Shown: piece after piece, positions 28,532-38,148 of the stretch
Position numbering within the stretch: the stretch's first letter is position 1
How the letters are laid out: each line of letters begins with the position of its first letter
Translations under genes and position numbers: made by a program
Notes under the pieces: model-generated
Databases searched by the model: none
Told to the model about the DNA's origin: nothing
What the model saw: the letters and a program-made list of their open reading frames with translations, nothing else
Assembly: GCF_018449435.1 (NCBI RefSeq)
Contig: NZ_JAHCMU010000010.1
Location: 1 to 64,000, forward strand
Source of the DNA: Flagellimonas sp. 389
GTDB lineage: Bacteria; Bacteroidota; Bacteroidia; Flavobacteriales; Flavobacteriaceae
Direction: 5' to 3'
DNA length: 64,000 nucleotides

Positions 28532-28548
28532 CCTTCGACTGCGCTAAG
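28532..28548. repeat. REP-like palindrome after prs
   Basis: CCTTCGACTGCGCTAAGG starts right after the prs stop codon. It has CCTT/AAGG ends and the TTCGACTGCGCT core that recurs, with small changes, inside the DNA-ligase gene at 58840-58852 and, inverted, at 58881-58895. This looks like a solitary copy of a genome-wide extragenic palindrome. Confidence 0.5.
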
Positions 28549-28602
28549 GTTAATACATCTAGCAACTCGATATTGAATTTTAAATTTTTAATTTTTTTTA
28601 TA

Positions 28603-29244
28603 ATGAAGTCAATTACTATCAAAGGATCCCAAAGAGAAAGCGTGGGCAAGGTATCTACCAAAGCTTTACGTAATGCTGGAAAGGTCCCTTGCGTACTGTA
28701 CGGAGGGGAAAAACCATTACACTTTTCAGCTGATGAATTAGCGTTCAGACATTTAGTGTACACCCCCAACGCACACACAGCTGTGATTGAGTTGGAGGAT
28801 GGTCAAAAGTTTGATGCTGTATTACAGGATATTCAGTTTCATCCTGTTACGGATAAAATTTTACATATCGATTTTTACCAGTTGTTCAAGGACAAAGCCG
28901 TTACCATGGATATTCCTATTCGATTGGAAGGAAATTCACCTGGTGTGAGAAACGGTGGACGCTTACTTTTTAGAAAGAGAAAGCTTTCTATTAAAGCATT
29001 ACCAGATTTACTGCCAGATTTTATCACAATAGATATTTCCAAGTTAAAGATTGGAGGTACTATAGCAGTAGAAACACTGTTAAATGACGATTACACCATT
29101 CTTCACCCAGACAGTACGGCAGTTGTACAAGTAAAAGCTTCTAGAACTTCTGTTGATGATGAGGAGGAGGAAGAAGAGGAAGAAGGAGCTGAGGCAGCGG
29201 ATGGCGCAGAAGCATCAGAAGCAGACGCTCAAGCCACAGAATAG
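28603..29244 (+). CDS. rplY: 50S ribosomal protein L25/general stress protein Ctc
   Basis: The ATG giving [16 protein letters not shown] is the standard start; an upstream in-frame ATG adds a hydrophobic run that does not belong. The N-terminal L25 domain (about 1-90, with [15 protein letters not shown] and [22 protein letters not shown]) binds 5S rRNA. The C-terminal TL5/Ctc beta domain (about 95-185) follows. The protein ends in a very acidic, low-complexity tail (about 186-213, Glu/Ala/Asp-rich), common in Bacteroidetes. A strong terminator follows. Confidence 0.93.
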   Translation: MKSITIKGSQRESVGKVSTKALRNAGKVPCVLYGGEKPLHFSADELAFRHLVYTPNAHTAVIELEDGQKFDAVLQDIQFHPVTDKILHIDFYQLFKDKAVTMDIPIRLEGNSPGVRNGGRLLFRKRKLSIKALPDLLPDFITIDISKLKIGGTIAVETLLNDDYTILHPDSTAVVQVKASRTSVDDEEEEEEEEGAEAADGAEASEADAQATE

Positions 29245-29259
29245 TTTTACTATAACTTT

Positions 29260-29312
29260 AAAAGCATCCCTATTTTACTACCGTGTAAAATTTTGGGATG
29301 CTTTTGTATTTT
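29260..29312 (+). terminator. Terminator after rplY
   Basis: AAAAGCATCCC (29260-29270) pairs perfectly with GGGATGCTTTT (29295-29305). A nested ATTTTAC/GTAAAAT stem lies inside and a T-rich tract follows. Confidence 0.8.
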
Positions 29313-29314
29313 TG
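29307..29314 (+). promoter_or_regulatory. -7 box of pth promoter
   Basis: TATTTTTG matches TAnnTTTG and lies directly in the T-tract of the rplY terminator, 19 bases before the pth ATG at 29334. This supports that upstream start. Confidence 0.4.
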
Positions 29315-29333
29315 AGTAAATGGAAATTCCTAC

Positions 29334-29963
29334 ATGTTCAAATTTTTTAAAGCACTTTTTGACACTACAGAACAAGTTCTCAAAGAGACCGATACTATGA
29401 AAAAATTCCTTATCGTTGGCCTTGGAAACATTGGATCCGAATATGAAAAGACCCGACATAACATTGGTTTTAAAGTGTTGGATTTTCTAGCTGAACAAGA
29501 AAATTTTGCATTTGAAAGTCAAAAACTGGGAAGCGTTGGAACTTTTAAACATAAAGGTAAAAGTGTCTTGTGCCTGAAGCCATCAACTTATATGAACTTA
29601 AGCGGAAAAGCAGTAAAATATTGGATTGATAAGGAAAAAATAGCCTTAGAAAACATTCTTATTGTTACGGATGACATTAATCTTCCCTTCGGTTCTGTTC
29701 GCCTTAAAATAAAAGGAAGTGATGGAGGTCACAACGGATTAAAAGATATTCAAAACACCTTACAAACTTCAAAATATAACCGTTTTAGATTTGGTGTTGG
29801 TTCCGATTTCGGCAAGGGCAAACAGGTAGATTATGTTCTGGGCAAATGGAGTCCTGAAGAAACAAAACTATTAACGGAACGATTACATAAATCCACTGAT
29901 TTAATACGTTCTTTTATTTTTTCTGGCACAGAAAATACCATGAACCAATTTAACGGTACTTGA
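29334..29963 (+). CDS. pth: Peptidyl-tRNA hydrolase
   Basis: This enzyme recycles tRNA by hydrolysing peptidyl-tRNA. The core begins at LIVGLGNIGSEYEKTRHNIGF, which contains the catalytic histidine (TRHNIGF). KPSTYMNLSG, the catalytic Asp in VTDDINLPFG and the GSDGGHNGLKDI motif follow. The start at 29334 adds about 21 residues (MFKFFKALFD...) ahead of the core. Similar extensions occur in flavobacterial homologues and the promoter fits, but ATG 29397 (MKKFLIVG) is the alternative. Its stop abuts the stop of a convergent lipoprotein gene. Confidence 0.93.
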   Translation: MFKFFKALFDTTEQVLKETDTMKKFLIVGLGNIGSEYEKTRHNIGFKVLDFLAEQENFAFESQKLGSVGTFKHKGKSVLCLKPSTYMNLSGKAVKYWIDKEKIALENILIVTDDINLPFGSVRLKIKGSDGGHNGLKDIQNTLQTSKYNRFRFGVGSDFGKGKQVDYVLGKWSPEETKLLTERLHKSTDLIRSFIFSGTENTMNQFNGT

Positions 29964-30650
29964 TTAAAATACTTTAAATTCAAAAACTCCCGAGTCTGAA
30001 GTATTCCCTTCGGAATCCGTAGTGACCACTCTCCAAAAGTAAATGGTGTTGGATTCCACACTGGTATCGAGTCCCATTATATTTGCTGCAGTAGTTCCCA
30101 ATATGTCAGTAGGTGGATTTTCTTCAGAAAAGAAAATTTGAAAAGAAGTGATATCGTCATCCACATCAGCACCTCTCCATGTTAAAGTAATCTCATTAGA
30201 AAGGTTCTTTACTGCTGTTGAGCCAGAGACCGGGCTGACCAATTGGGCCGGAAATGGCGCATAGGTAGTCTGCGAACCTGCATTATAAAACAACCATGTT
30301 TCACTGGCAGTAGTTTGATCCGATCTAGAACTAATAGAGGTTACGGACCAAGAAAAAGGCGTGCCTTTCGCAATGGAAAGACTTGCGGATGTAGCAGCGG
30401 TAGTGATTTCTTGTGGAACATTGGATTCAAGATTTACTACATTCAACCTGTAGGTATCCGTATTATTTGAGGCTTGCCATTCAAAGGTTACTTGGCTCAA
30501 AGCTTCATTGACACTCACACCCGTAGTACATTCCGAATTTTCTTCTGGAAATACCAAATTTGCGCCTTCGGGAATTGGTGGGCCGTCATCATTGCCCCCA
30601 CATGAAGAAACTAAAACAAGAACCATCACACTTAGAAAAATCTGCTTCAT
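29964..30650 (-). CDS. Fibronectin-III-like lipoprotein
   Basis: The protein of 228 residues has a lipoprotein signal (SVMVLVLVSSCGGNDDG, Cys at about residue 17). Two beta-sandwich repeats of about 95 residues follow, each with the FNIII-like pattern W..S...DTYRLNV... FSWSVTSI and W.G.DVDDDITSFQIFF...IYFWRVVTTDS. It overlaps the upstream metalloprotease by 4 bases (stop/start), so the two are translationally coupled. It may act as a surface partner of that protease; no enzymatic motif is present. Confidence 0.65.
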   Translation of the reverse strand: MKQIFLSVMVLVLVSSCGGNDDGPPIPEGANLVFPEENSECTTGVSVNEALSQVTFEWQASNNTDTYRLNVVNLESNVPQEITTAATSASLSIAKGTPFSWSVTSISSRSDQTTASETWLFYNAGSQTTYAPFPAQLVSPVSGSTAVKNLSNEITLTWRGADVDDDITSFQIFFSEENPPTDILGTTAANIMGLDTSVESNTIYFWRVVTTDSEGNTSDSGVFEFKVF

Positions 30651-33600
30651 TCCTTGATCAATTTAATTGTTTCCCAAATCCCCGATCCAGCTATACTCAA
30701 ATAATAAACTCCTGTCGATAAAGACGAAAAGTCTATTTCAAGTTCGTTTCCTTCTACCCTTTTTTTATCACTCAACACCAACCGACCATTATCAGAAAAA
30801 ACCTGAATATCGATTTCCCCTGTTAGATCATTTAAGAATACCTTGGTACGTTCATCCACCGGATTGGGGTAAACAACAGGTCTTGAAGAAAAGAAAAAAG
30901 TCTGCTCATAACTTCCTTGACAAGGCAAATTACTAAAGACCTTCAATGTGTTCAGTCCATTTTTTAAGTTCAATTGAATCTGTGAATTCTCGGTTTGCGT
31001 TACCAATCCGTTCAGCTCAATATTATAGAGACTTGCGCCACTTAAGGCAAGCGCAAGCAGCCCAGAATCTGCAGTTGCCGACACACTTAAAAGCTCTGGT
31101 TCTGAAACGATTACATCAAAGCAAGTTTCATCATACGTGATAGAACCATCCGTTGCAGTTATGCATAAAGAATAATTCCCAGCAGTTAAGTTTTCAAAAA
31201 CATGTTCATTCATAAAGTCAATTGTAGTTGTGTTGCCGCCGCCATTTAATATGGCAGAATAGGTCAAAGAGGTATTTGAAGCTGATAATATTATTGAGCC
31301 ATCATTGTTGCTTCTACAGGCTTCGCTTTGTATTTGGACGGTATAATTGTCTGCGGGCAATCTATTTATTGGACAACCCGTAGCATCAACTTCAACGCCA
31401 GCTGGTGTACCCAAACATAAATCATCACCGTCATCAAAAACACCATCTTCATCCTCATCTGGTCTAAATTGACCTTCGGCACAAACTTCCATAGAAAAAG
31501 ATGTTAATGTACCTCCGTCACCATCAGCCAGGTCTTTAATTTCCAATATCCATTCTCCTAAAACAGATTCTCCGTTGAAAGCTGACAAAGACCCTGATGG
31601 ATTTACAGTTCCTGAAATTGCAGGGTTTCCAGAGCAAACGATGCTAGCTCCATCATCATCAAAGGTTGCATTGACATTATTTAAATTTCCACATACGTTA
31701 GAAATCAATGCCACTCGTGTACCTGCTGGTGAAATAAGCGTTATAATCAAATCTTCTAAAAAAGTATGCGATAGTTCCAGATTAATATTAACATCGGTAA
31801 TGGTCAAATCTTCGACAAATTGAAGCGAAGTCGTTTCAGTTGGGGTGCCTACTGCAGCTATTGTCAATGGTAGGCTTCTAGATGAAAGGTTTTTACAATC
31901 GATTGTAGTAGTTGTAAAACTAAATGGAGTTCCAAAAGTTCCTACACCGCAATCATTTCTTGGTCTTACCCTCCAAAAATAAGATGTTTCCGGGTCTAGA
32001 CTTGCTGATTGAAAAAAGTTGAAAGGCACTGTTTCAGCAGTAATAATATTGGCAAATCCAACATCGGTTGCGATTTCAATATCATATTCTTTATAAAGCT
32101 CGTTCTCCTCCCATTCCAATCTTGGACCAACAGATGTACCAACTTCAGCATCCGTAGGAGCTAGCAGAACTATATCAGGAAAGTTTGTATCACCAACGGC
32201 AAGCGAAAGCGGTATGTTTTGGACCTCCGACGCAGCGGTAGAAGTGATTGTAATAGGATATGCCGCAGGAGCAACACCATTGGTATTCGATATAGTCAAT
32301 TGTACATCAGTATTATTAGCTGTAGCTTGGGCAGGTACAAAGGAAGCGGTTAGACCAGCAGGTAAATCCGCAGAAAATGTAGAGGTTTCGCTAAATCCTG
32401 AAAACGTTTGATATGTAAAGGGAATGACAATATCATTTGGCTGGCAACCATCAAATGATAGATTTTGAAAGTCTAGTACCACATTGGATGTTTCAATAGA
32501 AAAGTTTGATGAATTGACCGCAAAAAAGACATTCTCACTGGCCTTTACCATAATGCGTGCGGTAGTTGTACTGTTTCCAGGAATGAGAATCTCTGTACTT
32601 CCATCATTCAATACATCTTCCAAAAGAGTGATAGGAAAACTACTGCCTCCGTCTACAGATAGGAAAATGTCCACTGTTTGGGCATCAATTGGGGAACTAT
32701 TCGTATTGGCTACATTCCACGTCACCTCTTGAATGGAACCTGCTTCATAAACTTCGTTCGAAGTCTGTGAAGTGACCACAAAGGGTCCTGCAGAATTTAT
32801 CACTTGAACATCGAGCAAATCTGAAACCACTTGCCCACCACCTGATGCATTGTCCCTAGCTGTAAAAGCAAAGCTTAGGGTTCGCTCTACTGTAGATACT
32901 GTTTCCCAAGCGCTGTTTAAAGTAGGATTCGTTTGGATCAGATTTCCTTGGACTACGCTTGACAATCTTGGAAAATAGCGTGATGGATCCGTAGTTGGGG
33001 GGAGAGATCTAAAATTTGCTCCGCTCGGATTTTCAGGGCCAAAATTGCTCACTGTAACGATTCCATTGTTTATTTGCTCCCAAGTATAGGTCAAGACATC
33101 ACTCACATCGCTATCTGTAGCCGTACCTTCCAGAACAAAAGCAGTTCCCTTTGGAATAACATAATCTCCCATTGGAGTAAGAATAGGTGGAGCGTTGCTT
33201 AAATTAACGGTTTGTCCACAAGAAACTGTTTGCAAATATTCAGAAATCTGAAAAATACTGTTATAATGAAAATAATCATCTCCGTTGGGTGCTACATTGT
33301 TTACCCCTGCAATCCCCGCATATCCCATAATCGTTGTTCCGCTTCCTGGTTCCGACTGTACCCCCGTTCCTTCCCCTTGAAAAGACCAAGTATGATTGGC
33401 TCCAAACTGATGCCCCAATTCGTGGGAAACAAAATCCAAATCAAACACATCGCCTTGTGGAATGGAGGTAGCCGAAAAAGCACTTCCTTTTATGCCATTC
33501 CTACAAACTGTTCCGATATCCCCAGCATTACCACTGTTCTGAGAACTCAAATCAACTTTATAAAAAAGATGTCCAACATCATAATTCGCCTCTCCTATAG

Positions 33601-34447
33601 TTTCGGTTATCGTGCTCTGTACTTCCCCATTTAAGACAGTATTAGGTGCTTGGCTATTTAAAAATGAACTGTAGGGGTCATTAGCCGCATCGGTAAAAAT
33701 AATGAGGTCATTGTTAGGCACTAGTTCCAAAGTAACGCCCAAATCTGTTTCAAAAACTTCGTTTATACGGGTTAAGGTAGCATTGATCGCAGCGAGGGCA
33801 CCAGCTACCGTACCGCCATGAAAATCCGTGTATTCTCCAGACGCTGAAACGGCAATTCTAAACCTTCTTAGCTCTTGGTCGGCCACTAATGGGCTGATTG
33901 TCTTACCGACAAGTGAACTTGACTTTTCGGTATTACAAACAAAACCGTCCTTACCGGCAGCACTTTCGCCTTTTTTATAGACAACGTACATGTCGCTTTT
34001 ATTGGACAGTTGCTCCATGAATACAGTTTCATGGTTGTCCACATCAACGATCATGCTTTGCAATCCTTTGGGCGAGCTGCTTAGCCTCACCCTGTATTTT
34101 CCATCTAAACTTAAACCTGAAAACGATTTTATATTTGGATATTTTTTTGCCAGATCTGGATGAAAAACTGAAGTTTCCTTTAAAGCAAATGACAAGACCT
34201 CTCCGTCATGGTTTGGAAGGTCAATAACCTGACTTTGGTTTTTGAAAGTAGAAACTGATTTGATTTTTTGAGAAAAACTCTGGGTATCCAGTGTGAATAC
34301 TGCTTCGGTTTTTCCTATACTTTGAATTGAAGGACTTTTGAAACTGGATCTTGCCGTTACGGATTTCCAGTAACCTTGTTGTGCGTAAGTGTAAAAGCAG
34401 GTAAAAAATATGGTTATTGCGAAAACAAGATGTAATTTAGCTTTCAT
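30647..34447 (-). CDS. Reprolysin-like T9SS metalloprotease with P-domain
   Basis: I choose the ATG giving MKAKLHLVFAITIFFTCFYTYAQ (signal peptide); upstream ATGs at 34459 and 34471 add a few residues. A propeptide region (about 25-200) precedes a zincin domain with the zinc site HELGHQFGANH (near residue 340) and the Met-turn TTIMGYAG. Ig-like and FNIII-like segments, a proprotein-convertase P-domain (about 860-990, SHTFLEDLIITLISP) and a type-A T9SS sorting domain (last 75 residues, VVYPNPVDE...GVYYLSI) follow. It should be a secreted or surface protease. The coupled lipoprotein gene follows. Confidence 0.88.
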   Translation of the reverse strand: MKAKLHLVFAITIFFTCFYTYAQQGYWKSVTARSSFKSPSIQSIGKTEAVFTLDTQSFSQKIKSVSTFKNQSQVIDLPNHDGEVLSFALKETSVFHPDLAKKYPNIKSFSGLSLDGKYRVRLSSSPKGLQSMIVDVDNHETVFMEQLSNKSDMYVVYKKGESAAGKDGFVCNTEKSSSLVGKTISPLVADQELRRFRIAVSASGEYTDFHGGTVAGALAAINATLTRINEVFETDLGVTLELVPNNDLIIFTDAANDPYSSFLNSQAPNTVLNGEVQSTITETIGEANYDVGHLFYKVDLSSQNSGNAGDIGTVCRNGIKGSAFSATSIPQGDVFDLDFVSHELGHQFGANHTWSFQGEGTGVQSEPGSGTTIMGYAGIAGVNNVAPNGDDYFHYNSIFQISEYLQTVSCGQTVNLSNAPPILTPMGDYVIPKGTAFVLEGTATDSDVSDVLTYTWEQINNGIVTVSNFGPENPSGANFRSLPPTTDPSRYFPRLSSVVQGNLIQTNPTLNSAWETVSTVERTLSFAFTARDNASGGGQVVSDLLDVQVINSAGPFVVTSQTSNEVYEAGSIQEVTWNVANTNSSPIDAQTVDIFLSVDGGSSFPITLLEDVLNDGSTEILIPGNSTTTARIMVKASENVFFAVNSSNFSIETSNVVLDFQNLSFDGCQPNDIVIPFTYQTFSGFSETSTFSADLPAGLTASFVPAQATANNTDVQLTISNTNGVAPAAYPITITSTAASEVQNIPLSLAVGDTNFPDIVLLAPTDAEVGTSVGPRLEWEENELYKEYDIEIATDVGFANIITAETVPFNFFQSASLDPETSYFWRVRPRNDCGVGTFGTPFSFTTTTIDCKNLSSRSLPLTIAAVGTPTETTSLQFVEDLTITDVNINLELSHTFLEDLIITLISPAGTRVALISNVCGNLNNVNATFDDDGASIVCSGNPAISGTVNPSGSLSAFNGESVLGEWILEIKDLADGDGGTLTSFSMEVCAEGQFRPDEDEDGVFDDGDDLCLGTPAGVEVDATGCPINRLPADNYTVQIQSEACRSNNDGSIILSASNTSLTYSAILNGGGNTTTIDFMNEHVFENLTAGNYSLCITATDGSITYDETCFDVIVSEPELLSVSATADSGLLALALSGASLYNIELNGLVTQTENSQIQLNLKNGLNTLKVFSNLPCQGSYEQTFFFSSRPVVYPNPVDERTKVFLNDLTGEIDIQVFSDNGRLVLSDKKRVEGNELEIDFSSLSTGVYYLSIAGSGIWETIKLIKE

Positions 34448-34499
34448 AGATAAGGGCATAGTCAATTTCAAAAATAGCCTTTTTTATTTTCTTGGTTTA

Positions 34500-35429
34500 G
34501 TGGAAACATTTAAGGGTATCTCTCACTTTATTGATAACACATTTCAAACAGCTGTGACCATAGGCACCTTTGATGGAGTGCATCTTGGTCATAGCAAGAT
34601 ATTGGAACGCCTCATAAATAATGCCAAAACTTCAGGTCTAAAAGCTACAGTACTTACATTTTTCCCGCATCCCAGAATGGTCTTGCAAAAAGATACGGAT
34701 ATCAAATTGTTGAATACGCTGGATGAAAAAATGGAAAAAATGGATTCTCTAGGTCTTGATTACCTTATAGTACATCCTTTCACAAAAGACTTTTCCAGAC
34801 TTTCCGCTACGGAATTCGTTAGGGACGTTTTGGTCAACCAGTTAAAAACAAAAAAAATCATTATTGGGTATGATCATAGGTTTGGTCGGAATCGTAATGC
34901 CAACATTCAAGATTTAATGGCTTTTGGGGCTACGTTGGATTTTGAAGTAGAAGAAATCCCCGCACAGGAAATCGATGATGTCTCCGTTAGCTCAACAAAA
35001 ATAAGGAATGCACTTTTAGAGGGGAATATAGAAACGGCCAACAGTTATCTAAATTATTCCTATATGCTTACGGGGACCATAAAAAAAGGAAAAGGACTGG
35101 GAAAGCAATTTGGTTTTCCGACCGCTAACCTTCATATACCTGAAGCCTATAAGCTTATTCCAAAAAATGGTGTTTACGTTGTAAAGAGTACGCTAAATGA
35201 CAAAGAATACTTTGGAATGATGAACATTGGATTCAACCCGACCGTATCAGGCACGGAAAAGAGTATCGAAATCAATTTTTTTGATTTTGAAGGTAGTCTT
35301 TACGATACAAAGATTCAAGTCAACATTCTACATCGCATTAGGGATGAGCATAAATTCGATTCCGTTGAGGAACTAAGAGAACAACTTAAGAAGGACAGAA
35401 AAACCTCGCTAACCTTAATTTCCAAGTAA
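34500..35429 (+). CDS. ribF: Bifunctional riboflavin kinase/FAD synthetase
   Basis: The protein converts riboflavin to FMN and FMN to FAD. I place the start at GTG 34500 (VETFKGISHF), giving 309 residues, the normal length; the frame is open further upstream only through the divergent protease start. The N-terminal adenylyltransferase domain has GTFDGVHLGH, FFPHPRMVL and GYDHRFGRNR. The C-terminal kinase domain (about 185-309) has GKGLGKQFGFPTANL and IEINFFDFEGSLYD. The intergenic gap to the divergent metalloprotease start is only about 50 bases. Confidence 0.95.
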   Translation: METFKGISHFIDNTFQTAVTIGTFDGVHLGHSKILERLINNAKTSGLKATVLTFFPHPRMVLQKDTDIKLLNTLDEKMEKMDSLGLDYLIVHPFTKDFSRLSATEFVRDVLVNQLKTKKIIIGYDHRFGRNRNANIQDLMAFGATLDFEVEEIPAQEIDDVSVSSTKIRNALLEGNIETANSYLNYSYMLTGTIKKGKGLGKQFGFPTANLHIPEAYKLIPKNGVYVVKSTLNDKEYFGMMNIGFNPTVSGTEKSIEINFFDFEGSLYDTKIQVNILHRIRDEHKFDSVEELREQLKKDRKTSLTLISK

Positions 35430-35430
35430 A

Positions 35431-36750
35431 GTGCTCAATCAATTTCTTTTTAAAAAAATCGACAATGCCCAACTTGTTGTGTTCAGGGTTTTTTATGGAT
35501 TATTGGTAAGTGCGGAATGCTACGGTGCCATTATAACAGGTTGGGTAAGAAGAACTATGATAGAACCCAAATTTACTTTTTCATTTATTGGGTTTGAATG
35601 GCTACAACCTTTACCGGGAAATTGGATGTATATCTATTTTGCAGTGATGGGCACTTTGGGATTGTTGATTGCCTTAGGCTACAAATACCGTTTTAGTGCC
35701 TTCGCTTTTGCCGTACTATGGACAGGTGTTTATCTCATGCAAAAAACATCGTACAACAATCATTACTATTTGCTCATGCTCCTAGGCTTTATCATGGCCT
35801 TTCTTCCTGCCAACCGCGACTTTTCCATCGATGCCAAACAAGACCCGGAATTCAAGTCACCGGTCATGTACAATTGGATTCGATGGATGATTATTTTGCA
35901 GTTGTTCATCGTATACACCTACGCATCTATTGCAAAGCTGTATGGGGATTGGTTGGATTTCAGCATTATTGAAATCTTAATGAAATCCAAGCAAAACTAT
36001 TATTTGATCGGAGATTTGTTACAGGAAAAGTGGATCCACAAAATAATAGCTGCTTTTGGAATTTTGTTCGACTTGCTTATTGTTCCTGCACTACTCTGGA
36101 AACCAACCCGAAAGATTGCCTTTATATGTTCAATATTTTTCCATTTGTTCAATAGCATCGTTTTTCAAATAGGCATCTTCCCCTATCTGTCGTTGGCGTT
36201 TAATCTGTTCTTTTTTCCACCACAAACAATACGTAACATTTTTTTAAAGCAGAAAACTATCATCATCGATAATACAGTTCATGTCCCAAAAGGTGGAAAA
36301 TGGATTTTGGTAAGCTTGGGAATCTATTTTACAATACAGCTACTGCTACCGTTACGGCACCACACTATCCCTGATGACGTGCTCTGGACCGAGGAAGGCC
36401 ACCGACTCAGCTGGCGTATGATGTTGCGTAGTCGTTCCGGCACGGCAAGGTTTAAAGTAGTCAATAAAGAGACAGGCAAAGAAACCTATATAAAACAAGA
36501 TGACCATCTCACCAAAAAACAGAAAAGAAAAGTAGCCTGTTATCCAGATTTTTCGTGGCAATTTGCCCAATACCTAAAAAAGGAATATGCTGAAAAAGGT
36601 GAGGACATTCAGGTATTTCTCTTGGGCAAGGTCAAAGTAAACAATGGAAAGTACCAAGAACTTATAGACCCAAAAGTAGATTTGACCAGCGTACCATGGA
36701 AGCATTTATCGCACAATGAATGGATACTACCCTCACAAAAGGAAGAATAA
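35431..36750 (+). CDS. HTTM (vitamin K-dependent gamma-carboxylase-like) membrane protein
   Basis: The start is GTG, one base after the ribF stop codon. The 439-residue protein has an HTTM domain: RVFYGLL near the N-terminus, about six membrane helices (to residue 300) and the conserved YNNHYYLLMLLGF and YTYASIAKLYGDWLD motifs. The C-terminal 130 residues form a soluble beta-rich tail (WRMMLRSRSGTARF). Family members resemble the catalytic core of vitamin-K-dependent carboxylase, but bacterial substrates are mostly unknown. It is likely co-transcribed with ribF. Confidence 0.82.
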   Translation: MLNQFLFKKIDNAQLVVFRVFYGLLVSAECYGAIITGWVRRTMIEPKFTFSFIGFEWLQPLPGNWMYIYFAVMGTLGLLIALGYKYRFSAFAFAVLWTGVYLMQKTSYNNHYYLLMLLGFIMAFLPANRDFSIDAKQDPEFKSPVMYNWIRWMIILQLFIVYTYASIAKLYGDWLDFSIIEILMKSKQNYYLIGDLLQEKWIHKIIAAFGILFDLLIVPALLWKPTRKIAFICSIFFHLFNSIVFQIGIFPYLSLAFNLFFFPPQTIRNIFLKQKTIIIDNTVHVPKGGKWILVSLGIYFTIQLLLPLRHHTIPDDVLWTEEGHRLSWRMMLRSRSGTARFKVVNKETGKETYIKQDDHLTKKQKRKVACYPDFSWQFAQYLKKEYAEKGEDIQVFLLGKVKVNNGKYQELIDPKVDLTSVPWKHLSHNEWILPSQKEE

Positions 36751-36774
36751 TTGGTCAACTTGCATAGATTGACT

Positions 36775-36782
36775 TAAATTTG
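36775..36782 (+). promoter_or_regulatory. -7 box of serS promoter
   Basis: TAAATTTG fits TAnnTTTG, with TTG at 36751-36753 as -33 (21-base spacer). It ends 17 bases before the serS ATG, implying a very short leader. Confidence 0.55.
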
Positions 36783-36799
36783 CCGCTCAAAACAAGGCG

Positions 36800-38071
36800 A
36801 TGCTTCAATTACACAAAATTAGAGAGGACAAAGACACTATAATCAACGCTTTAAAAAAGCGAAATATTGATGCAGAACCCGTATTGTCGGCCATTATCGA
36901 TTTAGACGAAAAAAGACGTGCCATCCAGACCGAATTGGACAATACGTTGGCAAAATCCAATAAACTTTCAAAAGAAATCGGAATGCTTTTCAAATCAGGA
37001 AAGGCAAAAGAAGCCACTGCGTTGAAAGAACAAACTGCCGATTTTAAGGAAGCTTCAAAACAATTGGGAGAAGAACTTACTGCGACTTCTTCTGAGTTAC
37101 AGGAATTACTGTATCAAATTCCCAACGTACCGCATGATTCTGTTCCAGCAGGAAATTCTGATGAGGATAATGAAGAAATTTTTAGAGAGGGCGACATTCC
37201 TAAACTAGAGGAAGGTGCCTTACCACATTGGGAACTGGCCAAAAAATATGATATCATTGACTTTGAACTTGGTGTAAAGGTCACTGGAGCCGGATTCCCC
37301 ATATATAAGGGCAAAGGTGCCCGTTTACAACGTGCGCTCATTGCCTATTTTTTAGATAAAAATACGGAGGCAGGATATACCGAACTTCAATTACCACTTG
37401 TGGTCAACGAAGCTTCGGGTTATGGAACAGGACAGTTGCCCGACAAAGAAGGACAGATGTACCATGTACAGAACGATGACCTATACCTTATCCCAACGGC
37501 CGAGGTTCCTATAACAAACATTCATAGGGATGACATTCTCCCTAAAGAAAGCTTTCCCATAAAATATACGGGATATACGCCTTGTTTTAGAAGGGAAGCA
37601 GGTAGCTATGGAGCACATGTGCGCGGGCTGAACAGACTACATCAATTTGATAAAGTGGAATTGGTGAGAATTGAACATCCAGATAATTCGTACAAGGCAT
37701 TGGACGAAATGACGGAGCACGTCAAAAATATTCTAAGGGAATTGAGATTACCATACCGCATTCTTCGTCTTTGCGGAGGTGATTTGGGCTTTACGGCAGC
37801 CCTAACTTTCGATTTTGAGGTTTTTTCGACAGCGCAGGACCGATGGTTGGAAATAAGTTCTGTATCCAATTTTGAAACCTTTCAGGCAAATCGGTTAAAA
37901 CTTCGATTTAAGGATGAAAATGGCAAAAGCCAATTGGCCCATACCCTTAACGGCAGTTCTTTGGCATTGCCACGCGTTTTAGCGGGACTTTTGGAAAATT
38001 ATCAAACAAAAGACGGCATCAAAATACCTGAAGTTTTGGTTCCCTATTGTGGTTTTGATATGATCAACTAG
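36800..38071 (+). CDS. serS: Seryl-tRNA synthetase
   Basis: The class II synthetase charges tRNA-Ser. The 423-residue length is normal. The N-terminal antiparallel coiled-coil arm (about 25-110) is followed by the catalytic core with LPLVVNEASGYGTGQLP, LIPTAEVPITN, motif 2 (CFRREAGSYG and FDKVELVRI) and motif 3 (LNGSSLALPRVLAGLLENYQ). No frameshift or missing catalytic residue is seen. Confidence 0.97.
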   Translation: MLQLHKIREDKDTIINALKKRNIDAEPVLSAIIDLDEKRRAIQTELDNTLAKSNKLSKEIGMLFKSGKAKEATALKEQTADFKEASKQLGEELTATSSELQELLYQIPNVPHDSVPAGNSDEDNEEIFREGDIPKLEEGALPHWELAKKYDIIDFELGVKVTGAGFPIYKGKGARLQRALIAYFLDKNTEAGYTELQLPLVVNEASGYGTGQLPDKEGQMYHVQNDDLYLIPTAEVPITNIHRDDILPKESFPIKYTGYTPCFRREAGSYGAHVRGLNRLHQFDKVELVRIEHPDNSYKALDEMTEHVKNILRELRLPYRILRLCGGDLGFTAALTFDFEVFSTAQDRWLEISSVSNFETFQANRLKLRFKDENGKSQLAHTLNGSSLALPRVLAGLLENYQTKDGIKIPEVLVPYCGFDMIN

Positions 38072-38125
38072 GCCCATAAAGCATTTATTTGGATTCACTT
38101 AACAGGATTCCGCCTTTTTCTGCGT

Positions 38126-38133
38126 TATATTTG
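38126..38133 (+). promoter_or_regulatory. -7 box of TPR gene promoter
   Basis: TATATTTG matches TAnnTTTG and lies 15 bases before the TTG start of the next gene, supporting that unusual start codon. Confidence 0.45.
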
Positions 38134-38148
38134 AAATAAAAGATTGCA

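Noticed and set aside
28573-28602. Upstream ATG extending L25/Ctc by ten hydrophobic residues
   Set aside because: It would place a NFKFLIFFI stretch before the conserved MKSITIKG start of a ribosomal protein, which is implausible.
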